Shown here one piece after another: positions 6,788 to 16,002 of a DNA stretch of 64,000 bases. The stretch comes from Solirubrobacter phytolaccae. GTDB lineage: Bacteria > Actinomycetota > Thermoleophilia > Solirubrobacterales > Solirubrobacteraceae. The stretch lies in the NCBI RefSeq assembly GCF_027587195.1, contig NZ_JAPDDP010000009.1, positions 1 through 64,000 on the forward strand. Reading direction: 5' to 3'. Numbering within the stretch: position 1 is the first letter of the stretch; the number at the start of each line of letters is the position of its first letter. The position numbers were made by a program, and so were the translations under genes. The notes below the pieces were generated by a model that made no database searches, was not told where the DNA came from, and saw only the letters and a list, made by a program, of their open reading frames with translations.

Positions 6788-9700
6788 ATGTCTCTGACTC
6801 GCCGTGCCCGAAGGCTGCTGGTAGGCCTCGTCGCCGCCTTCGGGCTTCTCTGGACCTCGACCGCCCACGCCGATCCGGTCCCGATCACCGCCGGCGCCGG
6901 CCTCGACTGGGGCGTGAAGGAGTCCTGGCGCAACTACATCACCGCCGGCGGGACGACGTTGAGCGCCGGCGCCACCCGCAACGCCGACGGCACGTTCCAC
7001 TTCCCGGTGACCGGCGGCAGCTACGACGCGGCCACGCGCGCGACGATCGTGCGCTTCGGCGGCAGCGTCGAGTTCCTCGGGCACTGCGAGGGCGCGCAGC
7101 CGTACGAGCGCCCGTGCGCGCTGGACATGACGGTCACCAACCCCTGGGTCGAGATCAACGAGGACCGCGCGATCGTCCACGCGCAGATGCGGAGCCGCCC
7201 GCGCGAGGGTGGTGAGATCACCGACTACCCGGACGTGCCGATCGCGGCGCTCGGCGTCGAGGACGCGACCCCGGTGATCGCCGGCGGCAAGACGACGTGG
7301 AGCAACCTCGCCTCGACGATGACGCTCGCGGGTAGCGACGTGTTCACGTATGCGGTCGGCACCGTGATCGATCCCGTCACGTTCGGCTACGACGGTCCGG
7401 GTGGCAAACCGCTCGGCGAGGTGTTCGCGGAGGCGGGCATCGCGACCTACGCCCGCGAGCCGATCGCCGACGGTGACCGCCCGCGCTGGACGGTCTCCGG
7501 CAAGACGGGCGGGCCGCTCGTCGGCATCCACCTGGGCATCATCTCGAGCGGGCTCTCGCTGATCGATCCGGTGACGTTCGCGGTCGTGCCCGGCAGCCGC
7601 TACACCGGCGCGTACGGCGCGTTCGGCTCCGTCGCGAGCGACCCGACGACCGGCACGGTGTTCAGCACCCAGTCCAGCGGCGGCATCCGCACGTTCACGT
7701 GGGACGGCAGCGCCTGGACGGCCACGGTCCTGGAGAACAGCACGCTCGCCGGCTCCAACGCCGGTGGTGCGACGTGGGACCCGCAGGGCAGGCGCTACCT
7801 GGTCTCGCGCACCGTCGGCAGCGACAACCAGCTGTGGCAGGTCGTGCAGGTTGCGGGGGTGTGGACGGCGTCGAAGGTCGGCTCCGTGCGCCAGACGACG
7901 ACGCTGCCGGCGCCGCTGATCCAGAGCATGATCGCGGTTCCGAACGGCAACCCGGCCAGCACCGCGGTGATCCTTGTGACGTGGTTCGGGCAGATCCACC
8001 GGCTCACGTTCGCGCCGGACGGCATCGTCGCCGAGCCGCTCACGAACGCGCCCGGCGTGACCGGCAACAAGCTGCTCAAGACGGACAACGGCGCCTACGC
8101 GGTCCAGGACGGCCGTGCGACGTTCATCCCGGTTCCCGGCACGGCGACCAACAAGACGATGGGCACTGCGCTCGCGCCGGTGACGATCCCCGGTTCGGCC
8201 GGGCTGAACGCGCTCGACACCGGCTTCGTCGCGGTCGATCCGGCGCGGGACCGGCTGTACGTGCCGTCCCTGAACCTGACGCGGATCATGCGGATCGACG
8301 CGGGCCAGCTCAAGCACTCGTTCGCGGTCCCCGGCGCGACCCGCGTCAACTACTTCGCCGACTTCCTGGCGGGCGTGAACACCGCCGGCAACCTCGTGAT
8401 CGAGTCCGACACCGAGTCAAAGGCGTTCTCGCTCGCCTACCAGAACGCCGCGCCGTCGTTCACGACCGCTCCGGCGGACACGACCGTGGACCTGAAGGGC
8501 GCGAGCGCCACGGCGACGCTCACCGTCGCCGCCACGGGCGACCCCGCGCCGACCGTCCGCTGGCAGACGCGCCTTCCCGGCCAGGCCACGTGGACGGACG
8601 TCGCCGGCGCCACCGCGAACACGCTGACCACGACCGTGACCACCGCCGACGGCGGCCGCCAGTACCGCGTGCTCGCCACGTCGAGCGCCGGAACCGTGGC
8701 CAGTCCGCGCGCGACGCTCACGCTGCACACCGCGCCCAGCGTCGCCGTCCAGCCCGATCCGCAGACGGTGGTGGCCGGATCGTCGGCGCAGTTCAAGGTG
8801 ATGGACGCCGGCAGCCCGGACCCCGTCATCACCTGGCAGCAGCTGGTCGGCGGGTTCTGGCGTGACGTCGACGCGAGCTCCGGCGACTTCGAGGTCGATG
8901 GCGGCTTCCTGACCGTGCTCGAGACCCGCTCCGCGATGACCGGCACGCAGTTCCGGGCGCGGCTTTCCAGCCCGCTCGGCACCGTGTTCTCGCGGGCGGT
9001 GACGCTCACCGTCCAGACGCCGCTCACGGAGCCGGTGACGATCCGCGGCGGGAACCTCGACTGGGGCTTCGCGAACCGCTGGCGCTGCTACGTGGTCGGC
9101 TCGGTCGCGCACGGCGGGATCGAGCTCGGCGGCGGCGTCACGCGCCTCCCGGGCACGCTCGCGACCGGTTCGCTGTGCCCGACCAACGCGGGCTCGGAGG
9201 CGCTGCGCTTCCCGGTCACCGGCGGCGCGTACGACCCGCAGACCAAGAAGCTCTCGGTGAGCCTGGCCGGCACGGTGCGCTTCTGGGGGCACGTGACCGG
9301 CGGCACCCCAGTGCTCGACACGCGCTTCTCGAACCTGCGCCTGGAGGCCGACGGGCAGACCGCGACGCTCTACGGCGACGCGTCCGGCTCAACCATGACC
9401 GACTCGACGGTGAAGACGTGGTCGGGGGTGGCGCTGGTCAGCGTCGACCTCGCGGGCGCCGGGCCGACCGTGCAGGACGGCCGGATCGTCTGGACCGCGG
9501 CGCCGACGACGCTCACCGCGGCGGGCTCGAGCGTGTTCGGCGGCTACCCGACCGGTGAGCCGTTCGACCCGCTGACGCTGTCGGCGTCGGCGGAGCCCAC
9601 GGCGCTTCCGGAGGAGGAGACGCCCACGCCGCCGGTGCAGATCTTGCAGACGATCCAGCACATCACGCAGGTGCTGCCGGCGCCGCTGCCCGCCCCGGCG

Positions 9701-10030
9701 GCCGCGCCGTCGATCACCGCGCGCACCGCGACGCAGGCGCTCGGCAAGAGCCGCGTGGCGACGCTCGCCACGCTGCGCTGCCCGGCCGGCGCGACCGCGT
9801 GCACGGTCAAGGCGCCCAAGCGCGTCAACGTGACGGTCGGCGGCAAGCGCTACGCGTTGACGGTCGTCGCCCCGGCCACGCTCAAGCCGGGCGCGACCGG
9901 GACGCTGCGCGTGCGCGTCCCGGTCGCGGCGGCCAAGCGCCTCGCCGGCCGGACCACCACCGTCACCGTCAAGCTCACCGTGGGCGCCGCGAGCAAGACG
10001 GTGAAGGTGAAGGTCAAGCGGGCGAAGTAA
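6788..10030 (+). CDS. Secreted multidomain protein with two HtaA haem-binding domains
   Basis: Encodes 1080 residues. A signal peptide covers 1-28 (RRARRLLVGLVAAFGLLW, cut near AHA). The first HtaA domain (about 31-210) shows LDWGVKESWRNYI, FPVTGGSYDAAT and FGGSVEFLGH. A propeller-like region follows (about 215-540), then two Ig-like domains (about 545-745). A second HtaA domain (about 745-910) shows LDWGFANRWRCYV, FPVTGGAYDPQT and VRFWGH. A Lys/Arg-rich beta-sandwich tail ends in KVKVKRAK. HtaA domains bind haem in Corynebacterium through conserved Tyr and His; both repeats keep a Tyr after the tryptophan and a GH. Haem capture at the surface is therefore likely. No haem ABC transporter is adjacent. 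ATG 6788 is chosen over TTG 6770. The 3' end overlaps the permease by 17 bases. Confidence 0.8.
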   Translation: MSLTRRARRLLVGLVAAFGLLWTSTAHADPVPITAGAGLDWGVKESWRNYITAGGTTLSAGATRNADGTFHFPVTGGSYDAATRATIVRFGGSVEFLGHCEGAQPYERPCALDMTVTNPWVEINEDRAIVHAQMRSRPREGGEITDYPDVPIAALGVEDATPVIAGGKTTWSNLASTMTLAGSDVFTYAVGTVIDPVTFGYDGPGGKPLGEVFAEAGIATYAREPIADGDRPRWTVSGKTGGPLVGIHLGIISSGLSLIDPVTFAVVPGSRYTGAYGAFGSVASDPTTGTVFSTQSSGGIRTFTWDGSAWTATVLENSTLAGSNAGGATWDPQGRRYLVSRTVGSDNQLWQVVQVAGVWTASKVGSVRQTTTLPAPLIQSMIAVPNGNPASTAVILVTWFGQIHRLTFAPDGIVAEPLTNAPGVTGNKLLKTDNGAYAVQDGRATFIPVPGTATNKTMGTALAPVTIPGSAGLNALDTGFVAVDPARDRLYVPSLNLTRIMRIDAGQLKHSFAVPGATRVNYFADFLAGVNTAGNLVIESDTESKAFSLAYQNAAPSFTTAPADTTVDLKGASATATLTVAATGDPAPTVRWQTRLPGQATWTDVAGATANTLTTTVTTADGGRQYRVLATSSAGTVASPRATLTLHTAPSVAVQPDPQTVVAGSSAQFKVMDAGSPDPVITWQQLVGGFWRDVDASSGDFEVDGGFLTVLETRSAMTGTQFRARLSSPLGTVFSRAVTLTVQTPLTEPVTIRGGNLDWGFANRWRCYVVGSVAHGGIELGGGVTRLPGTLATGSLCPTNAGSEALRFPVTGGAYDPQTKKLSVSLAGTVRFWGHVTGGTPVLDTRFSNLRLEADGQTATLYGDASGSTMTDSTVKTWSGVALVSVDLAGAGPTVQDGRIVWTAAPTTLTAAGSSVFGGYPTGEPFDPLTLSASAEPTALPEEETPTPPVQILQTIQHITQVLPAPLPAPAAAPSITARTATQALGKSRVATLATLRCPAGATACTVKAPKRVNVTVGGKRYALTVVAPATLKPGATGTLRVRVPVAAAKRLAGRTTTVTVKLTVGAASKTVKVKVKRAK

Positions 10031-11750
10031 CCAACACCCGTTCCGGGACCGGCGGCGCCTCCTCGCCCGCCGGTCCCGGGTCGACCCCTTCGACGGCCCG
10101 GTCGACCGCTTCCTCCGGCAGCCGCAGCGCGACCGCCAGGCGGTAGACGACGAGGCTCCAGGCGGCGGAGGCGACCAGCCCGCCGACGAGCCCGAGGGCG
10201 TTGTTCCCGCCGTCCGCGAGCACGTCGTTGAAGGGCCCGACGCCGCCGATGATCCCGCCCGCGCCGAAGCCGCCGAAGTACGAGATCACGAGCATGCCGA
10301 GCAGGTACGGGCCGATCCACAGCGCCGCCCGCCACTCGACCTTCGTCGCCGCCGGGTTGAGCTTGAACGCGTACGAAAAGGCGATCAGCGCGTAGCCGAC
10401 GAGCATCGCCGCCATCAGCGTCGTGAGCGTCTGCCAGCCGGACCAGTACATGATCCAGGTGGCGCACACGAACGCGAGCGGGGCGAGCACACCGGCGGCC
10501 GGCAGCCGGTACACGCGCGGCAGGTCCGGCTTGCTCTTGCGCAGCGCGCCCAACGCCAGCGGCGCCGACGCGTACATCAGCACCGACGCGCTGGTGACGA
10601 TGCCGACGAGCTTGCTCCAGCTCGGGAACGGCAGCAGGAAGAGCAGGCCGATCGCGGTCGAGAACAGCACGCCGAACACCGGGACGAGCGTGCGCCGGCT
10701 CGTACGCTCGAACTGCTCGGGGATCGACCCGTTGCGGGCCATCGCGTGGCTGATGCGCGACGAGGTCGTGAGGTAGATGAGGCCGCTGCCGAACGGCGAC
10801 ACGACCGCGTCCAGCCGCAGGATGAACGCGATCCACGCGAGCCCGGCGACGGACGCGATCGCGTAGAACGGGCCGGCGTTCAGCGCCACCACGGCGGGGT
10901 CGGTGGAGCCCGCGCCGAGGCCCGTCCAGGTGTGCTCGACGAGCAGCTTCGGGTCGAGCGAGCCGATGAACGCGAACTGCAGCAGCGTGTACAGCGCCGC
11001 GCCGATCAGGATCGAGGTGATCACCGCGCGCGGGAGGTCGCGGCCGGGGTTCTTGGCCTCACCGCCGAGTTGCGTCGCCTGCTCGAAGCCCAGCAGCGCG
11101 AACACGATCCCGCCCGTGGGCAGCGAGACGAGGATGGCGTGGATCGCGCCGCCATCGTGGACGAAGAAGCCGCCGCCCGCGGTGAAGTTGCCGGGGTGGA
11201 AGTGCGTCGCGAGCAGCACGACGACCGTGCCGACCGGGATCAGGACCTTCCACACGGTGATCGCGCTGTTGGCGCGCGAGAGCCAGCGGATGCCGATCAG
11301 GTTCAGGATCACGAAGCAGAGCATCAGGCCGGTCGCGACGAGCATCCCCTGGTGGGTCAGCGTGCCGCTCGCGTTGTAGAGGCCGTGGCCCCAGGAGGTA
11401 GTGGACATGTACTGGATGGCGGCGAGCACCTCGATCGGCGCGGTCGCCGCGGCCTGCAGGTAGGAGGCCCAGCCGAACGTCATCCCCGCGAAGTTGCCGA
11501 ACGCGTAGTGGGGGAAGCGGCTCGTGCCGCCGCTGACGGGGAACAGCCCCGCCAGCTCGGCGTGCACGAGCGCGAGCAGGATCACGATCCCCGAGGCGAG
11601 GACCCAGCCGATCAGGGCGGACGGGCCGGCGACGGTCGCCGCGACGAGCGCGCCGAACAGCCAGCCGGAGCCGATGATCGAGCCGACCGAGGTCCAGAGC
11701 AGACCCCAGAAGCCGACGTGGCGCTTGAGCTGTGAGTCGGTGGTGATCAT
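10014..11750 (-). CDS. APC-family amino acid permease
   Basis: A 578-residue cytoplasmic-membrane transporter with about 12-14 hydrophobic segments. The N-terminus (GFWGLLWTSVGSIIGSGWLF) is the unwound TM1 substrate motif of amino acid/polyamine/organocation carriers; GFEQATQLGGEAKNPGRDLP is the typical TM6/loop motif. The C-terminal 35 residues are acidic and proline-rich. Its ATG overlaps the stop of the phosphopantetheinyl transferase gene (ATGA), so it is the third gene of the synthetase operon. It could supply the amino acid monomer or export product; the family mostly imports. The 3' end overlaps the convergent HtaA gene. Confidence 0.85.
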   Translation of the reverse strand: MITTDSQLKRHVGFWGLLWTSVGSIIGSGWLFGALVAATVAGPSALIGWVLASGIVILLALVHAELAGLFPVSGGTSRFPHYAFGNFAGMTFGWASYLQAAATAPIEVLAAIQYMSTTSWGHGLYNASGTLTHQGMLVATGLMLCFVILNLIGIRWLSRANSAITVWKVLIPVGTVVVLLATHFHPGNFTAGGGFFVHDGGAIHAILVSLPTGGIVFALLGFEQATQLGGEAKNPGRDLPRAVITSILIGAALYTLLQFAFIGSLDPKLLVEHTWTGLGAGSTDPAVVALNAGPFYAIASVAGLAWIAFILRLDAVVSPFGSGLIYLTTSSRISHAMARNGSIPEQFERTSRRTLVPVFGVLFSTAIGLLFLLPFPSWSKLVGIVTSASVLMYASAPLALGALRKSKPDLPRVYRLPAAGVLAPLAFVCATWIMYWSGWQTLTTLMAAMLVGYALIAFSYAFKLNPAATKVEWRAALWIGPYLLGMLVISYFGGFGAGGIIGGVGPFNDVLADGGNNALGLVGGLVASAAWSLVVYRLAVALRLPEEAVDRAVEGVDPGPAGEEAPPVPERVLVTSPA

Positions 11751-12124
11751 CGCCAGCACACCCATCCGGTGAAGCCGTCGGGGAGCGGGAGCGGTTCGGC
11801 GTGCCAGGCACCGGTGACGCCTTCGCTGAGCGCCCGCAACCGGCGCGGGTCGTAGTCGACCGCGTCGCCGAGTGCCTTGGCCAGCGCTTCCTTGGCCGAC
11901 CACAGCGAGATGATCTCGGCGTCGGTCTCCGGGACGGTCTCGTCGGGTGTGACGATCGACGCCGCGAACCGCGCGTCGCATTCGACGACGCGCTCGATGT
12001 CGACGCCGACCGGGCCGTCGTGGAAGGCGACGAGCGCGTACGGCTCGCAGTAGGAGCGCGACTGGCCGCCCAGCGCGCGGGCACGTTCGCGGAGGTTCGC
12101 GCCCTCGATCAGCATGACGTTCAT
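11747..12124 (-). CDS. 4'-phosphopantetheinyl transferase, short Sfp type
   Basis: Transfers the phosphopantetheine arm from CoA to the serine of carrier proteins. The 125 residues contain the two hallmark magnesium/CoA motifs: GVDIE at 40-44 and WSAKEALAKALG starting at 75. It is about half the length of two-lobed Sfp enzymes, closer to AcpS-size proteins, with N- and C-terminal extensions reduced. It overlaps the synthetase stop (ATGA at 12121-12124) and the permease start, so it almost certainly activates the carrier domain of the synthetase encoded just upstream. Confidence 0.8.
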   Translation of the reverse strand: MNVMLIEGANLRERARALGGQSRSYCEPYALVAFHDGPVGVDIERVVECDARFAASIVTPDETVPETDAEIISLWSAKEALAKALGDAVDYDPRRLRALSEGVTGAWHAEPLPLPDGFTGWVCWR

Positions 12125-15100
12125 CGCGCCGTCACCGGGGTCCCGTGCCAGCGCGTGCCGGCGGGCAGCTCTTCGCCGCGGAGCACGACGCTGTGGGCTT
12201 CGATGGTGGTCGAGGCGCCCACCCGTGTGTCGGGCAGGACGACCGCGGTCGGGCCGAGCGTCGCGCCCTGCTCGAGATGCGTCGGGCCGATCCGCAGCAG
12301 GCGGTCGTGGAACAGGTGCGTCATCAGGCACGCGCCGCGGTTGACGGCCGCCCCGTCGTCGAGCGTGATCATGTCGTACTCCGTGACGGCGGTCGTCTCG
12401 CACCACACGCCACGCCCGACCTTCGCGCCCATCGCGCGCAGGTACAGCGACATCAGCGGCGTGCCGATCGCCAGGCGCAGGAGCTTCTCGTCGGCGAGCT
12501 GCTCCTGGGCGGCGTTCATCATCTCGTCGCGCCACACGAACGCGGACCACAGCGGGTGCTGGCTGCGCGTGTAGCGGCCGATCAGCAGCCACTTCAGCGC
12601 GACCGTGATCGCGGTGCAGACGACGCCGCCGGCGAGCAGGACGAACGGGGCGGCGAGCACCCCGACCAGCACGCCCGCGTGGACGACGACCCAGACCATC
12701 GCGGTCAGCTCCATGATCTCGACGAAGAGCGCGATCGCGTTCGGGCCGAGCAGGCGCAGCGTGTCCATCACGCCGCGCGCGATCCGCAGCCGCCGGGGCG
12801 GGTTGGTCGTGCGTGCGGCGTCGGCCGCGTCGGGATGGCGCGGCAGCTCGAGCGCGGGGACGCCGAGCCACGAGGTGCCGTTGTCCGGGCGCATCGGGGA
12901 CAGCGTCATCACGCCCAGCAGGCTGTCGTCGCCGAGCCTGGTGTCGCCGCGCAGGATCGAGCCGGGGCCGAGGAACGTGCGGTCGCCGATCGCGATCGGC
13001 TCGACCGCCAGCCAGCCGTCACGCGAGCGGGTGGTGCAGAAGCCGATGTCGTCGGTGCCCTGGGCGAGCTCGCCGAACGAGACGAGCGGGTTGAGCCCGG
13101 TCGAGACGGAGAGCTCGGTGCCCTTGCCGATCTTGATGCCCATCAGCCGGTACCAGTTGCGCGTGAAGCGGGACGCGTAGAGCGGGAACAGCAGCGTGAT
13201 CGAGCTCTTCTTGAGCTCCTCGCCGAACCACAGCGCCCAGCCGGTCGGGCCGTGCTCGCCGTGCCAGCCGGGCTTGACCAGGCGCCACACGAGGCGCAAG
13301 GTGAGCGCGACGATCAGCGCGGTCAGCGGCACCGCGATCACGGTGATGACGAGGACTTCGAGGATGAGCTCGTCGAGCGAGCTGGAGAGCGTCGGCAGCT
13401 CGGAGCCGAGCAGCGCGAGCAGGCCGAGCGCGGGCAGGAACGCGGCGAGGCTGAGCAGCAGCTCCAGGCCGAGGCTGAAGGCGAACGCGAGCGGCCACAG
13501 GCCCTTGTTGGTGGCGGGCGGCTGCGTCTTGGGCCAGTGGTCGCCCGCGTGGCCGACCTTCCTGGCGGGCGCGCCGCCCCAGCGCTCGTGCGCGGGGACA
13601 TGCCCGTCGACGACGGTGCCGGGCTCGAGCTCCGCGCCCGTGCCGATGACGGCGCCGGGGTTGAGCATCGAGCGCGAGCCGATCCGCGCGCCGGGGCCGA
13701 TCTCGATCGCGCCGACGACGAGCTCCTGCCCGTCGATCCACCAGCCGCGCAGGTCGACGTTGCCCTCGATGGTCGCGCCGGCGCCGACCGTCAGCAGCGA
13801 GCCGGCCGGCGGGACGGTGGCGAGGCGGGCGCCGTCGCCGACCTTCGCGCCGACCAGCCGCGCGTACTTCGCGGCCCACGGCGTGCCACCGAGGCGCTCG
13901 TAGCGGGTGACCTCGGCGAGGCGGTCGATGAACCACAGCCGCGCGGCGAGCCATGAAGCGCGCGGGTAGCGGCCGGGCTCGACGTCGCGCAGGAGCACGC
14001 GGGTGGCGACGAACTGGAGCGCGACGTGCGCGGGCGGGCTGGCCAGCAGCACCCAGGCGGCGAGCAGCGCCACCCAGTGCACGTGCGGCGTGCCGATGTC
14101 GACGAGGTTGCCGTACACGAGGGTGCCCAGCAGCCACGGCACGGCCTGGATCGCGAACAGCACGAAGACGCCGACGAGCTGCAGGGCCTGGAGGGTGCGC
14201 ATGCCCTTCAGCGAAAGCTCGGGGATGTCGGTGATCTGTGGGCCCGCGATGGCTTCGAGATGCGTGGCGAAGGCGCTGAGCGTGCGGTGCTCGTACACGT
14301 CGGCGACGGCGACCGCGGGGTGCCCGACGCGCAGCACGCTGATCAGCTTCGCGGCGGCGAGCGAGGTGCCGCCGAGCGCGAAGAAGTCGCTGTCGGGGCC
14401 GATCGCGACCGGGCCGAGCTGCTCGCGCCAGTGGTCGGCGAGAGCGCGCTGGGCTTCGGTGAGCTCGCCGTCGGTGGTGTTGGTCTCCGGCGGTGGCCAG
14501 GGGAGCGCCTTGCGGTCGACCTTGCCGGAGGTGGCGAGCGGCATGTCGTCGAGGACGACGATCATCGGGACGAGGCTCGCGGGGAGGCGGTCGGCGACGT
14601 CGGCGCGCACGTGCTCGGCCGTGACCGCGCCGGTGACGTAGCCGACGAGGAGCTTGTTGCCGGCGGCGGACTCGCGCACGACGGTCGCGGCGGCGCGTAC
14701 GCCCTCGGTCGCGTTGAGCGCGTCGTCGAGCTCGCCCAGCTCGATCCGGCGGCCGCCGATCTTGACCTGGTGGTCGCGGCGGCCGACGAACGCGAGGCCG
14801 TCGCGGGTGCGGCGGACGATGTCGCCGGTGCGGTACGCGCGGTCCCAGCCGAGCGCGGGGAGCGGGCGGTAGCGCTCGGCGTCGAGGTCGGCGCGGAGGT
14901 AGCGGCCGAGGCCGACGCCGCCGATCACGAGCTCACCCTCCTCGGCCGGCTGCTCGTGCTCGTCGACGATCGCGAGCTCCCAGCCGCGCAGCGGATCGCC
15001 GATCGTCACGGGCACGCCGGGCAGGAGGCGGATCGCGGTGGAGACGACGGTGGCCTCGGTCGGGCCGTACGTGTTCCACAGCTCGCGGGTGGGGGCGAGG

Positions 15101-15927
15101 CGCTGGACGAGCGGCTCCGGGCACGCCTCGCCGCCGAGGATGAGCAGGCGCACGGAGGCGAGCGCGGAGTCGTCCCAGATCGCGGCGAGCGTCGGCACGG
15201 TCGAGATGACCGTGACCTCGCGCTCGGCCAGCCACGGCCCGAGCTCCACGCCGCTGCGCACGAGGGCGCGCGGTGCCGGCACGAGCGCGGCGCCGTTGGC
15301 CCACGCGAGCCACATCTCCTCGCAGGACGCGTCGAACGCCACCGACAGCCCGGCGAGCACGCGGTCCTCGGGGTGCACGCGCCACAGCTCGGCCTCGCCG
15401 TCGATGAACGCGACCGCGGCGCGGTGGCTGACCGCGACGCCCTTCGGCGCGCCGGTCGAGCCGGAGGTGAAGATGATCCACGCGTCGTCGTCGGCGTGGG
15501 GCCGGCCGACGCCGCCTTCGGGCTCGCCGCGCCAGGCCAGCTCGAGGTCGTCACCGATCGCGACGCAGGCGTTCGCGTCCGTGAAGATCTGCTCCGCGCG
15601 GGCGTCCGGGTCGTCGCGGTCCACCGGCACGTAGGCGGCGCCCGCCATGAGCGCGCCGAGGATGGCGACGTACAGGTCGGCCGTGCCGCTGGCGACGCGC
15701 ACGCCGACGCGGTCGCCGGGGCCGACGCCACCGTGGCGCAGGCGGCCGGCGAGCTCACGGACGCGCTCGGCGAGGGCCGCGTAGGTCAGCTGCGTGGTCG
15801 GCGTGTCGAGCGCGAGCCGCCCGCCGTGGGCCGCGACCGTCGCCTCGAACACGTCGATGAGCGTCGCCCGCGGGGCGGGCGGGCCCACCGCGGCGGGGTC
15901 GAGATCGGGGATGTCGGTTGTGCTCAT
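12121..15927 (-). CDS. Pls/PosA-type non-ribosomal peptide synthetase
   Basis: Encodes 1268 residues. The adenylation domain (about 20-480) has FTSGSTGAPKG at 153-163, NTYGPTEATV at 285-294, YRTGDIV at 365-371, and the catalytic lysine in SGKVDRKAL at 467-475. The carrier domain has its serine at about 522 in LGGTSLAA. Then come three pairs of membrane helices (about 583-635, 808-880, 1060-1112). They alternate with three hexapeptide left-handed beta-helix-like segments (about 690-790, 925-1020, 1165-1262). There is no condensation or thioesterase domain. This is the architecture of epsilon-poly-L-lysine synthetase and PosA-type enzymes, in which the membrane modules polymerise one amino acid. 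Aligning by eye to GrsA gives the pocket residues D-A-E-S-I-G-T-V-V-K; the Glu at the third position suits a basic amino acid. The substrate is inferred. Confidence 0.85.
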   Translation of the reverse strand: MSTTDIPDLDPAAVGPPAPRATLIDVFEATVAAHGGRLALDTPTTQLTYAALAERVRELAGRLRHGGVGPGDRVGVRVASGTADLYVAILGALMAGAAYVPVDRDDPDARAEQIFTDANACVAIGDDLELAWRGEPEGGVGRPHADDDAWIIFTSGSTGAPKGVAVSHRAAVAFIDGEAELWRVHPEDRVLAGLSVAFDASCEEMWLAWANGAALVPAPRALVRSGVELGPWLAEREVTVISTVPTLAAIWDDSALASVRLLILGGEACPEPLVQRLAPTRELWNTYGPTEATVVSTAIRLLPGVPVTIGDPLRGWELAIVDEHEQPAEEGELVIGGVGLGRYLRADLDAERYRPLPALGWDRAYRTGDIVRRTRDGLAFVGRRDHQVKIGGRRIELGELDDALNATEGVRAAATVVRESAAGNKLLVGYVTGAVTAEHVRADVADRLPASLVPMIVVLDDMPLATSGKVDRKALPWPPPETNTTDGELTEAQRALADHWREQLGPVAIGPDSDFFALGGTSLAAAKLISVLRVGHPAVAVADVYEHRTLSAFATHLEAIAGPQITDIPELSLKGMRTLQALQLVGVFVLFAIQAVPWLLGTLVYGNLVDIGTPHVHWVALLAAWVLLASPPAHVALQFVATRVLLRDVEPGRYPRASWLAARLWFIDRLAEVTRYERLGGTPWAAKYARLVGAKVGDGARLATVPPAGSLLTVGAGATIEGNVDLRGWWIDGQELVVGAIEIGPGARIGSRSMLNPGAVIGTGAELEPGTVVDGHVPAHERWGGAPARKVGHAGDHWPKTQPPATNKGLWPLAFAFSLGLELLLSLAAFLPALGLLALLGSELPTLSSSLDELILEVLVITVIAVPLTALIVALTLRLVWRLVKPGWHGEHGPTGWALWFGEELKKSSITLLFPLYASRFTRNWYRLMGIKIGKGTELSVSTGLNPLVSFGELAQGTDDIGFCTTRSRDGWLAVEPIAIGDRTFLGPGSILRGDTRLGDDSLLGVMTLSPMRPDNGTSWLGVPALELPRHPDAADAARTTNPPRRLRIARGVMDTLRLLGPNAIALFVEIMELTAMVWVVVHAGVLVGVLAAPFVLLAGGVVCTAITVALKWLLIGRYTRSQHPLWSAFVWRDEMMNAAQEQLADEKLLRLAIGTPLMSLYLRAMGAKVGRGVWCETTAVTEYDMITLDDGAAVNRGACLMTHLFHDRLLRIGPTHLEQGATLGPTAVVLPDTRVGASTTIEAHSVVLRGEELPAGTRWHGTPVTAR

Positions 15928-15929
15928 TC

Positions 15930-15970
15930 GGAGGCTCCTGGGGCGTCTGATTCGGCGCTTTGGAGCCTCC
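15930..15970 (-). promoter_or_regulatory. Leader hairpin overlapping the synthetase ribosome binding site
   Basis: Nine-base perfect arms (15930-15938 and 15962-15970, GGAGGCTCC and its complement) enclose a 23-base loop, directly before the synthetase ATG at 15927. In the minus-strand transcript the proximal arm contains the GGAG that would serve as ribosome binding site. The fold would hide it, a simple way to restrain translation. Both arms also contain GGAG, so chance pairing is possible. Confidence 0.4.
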
Positions 15971-16002
15971 CAGCGGGCAGGCGGCGGCTCGACAGTACGG
16001 GA

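Noticed and set aside
6722-8317. A 531-codon minus-strand frame through the HtaA gene
   Set aside because: Composition is low-complexity Arg/Ala/Gly/Asp without domains; the plus strand carries clear HtaA and propeller motifs.
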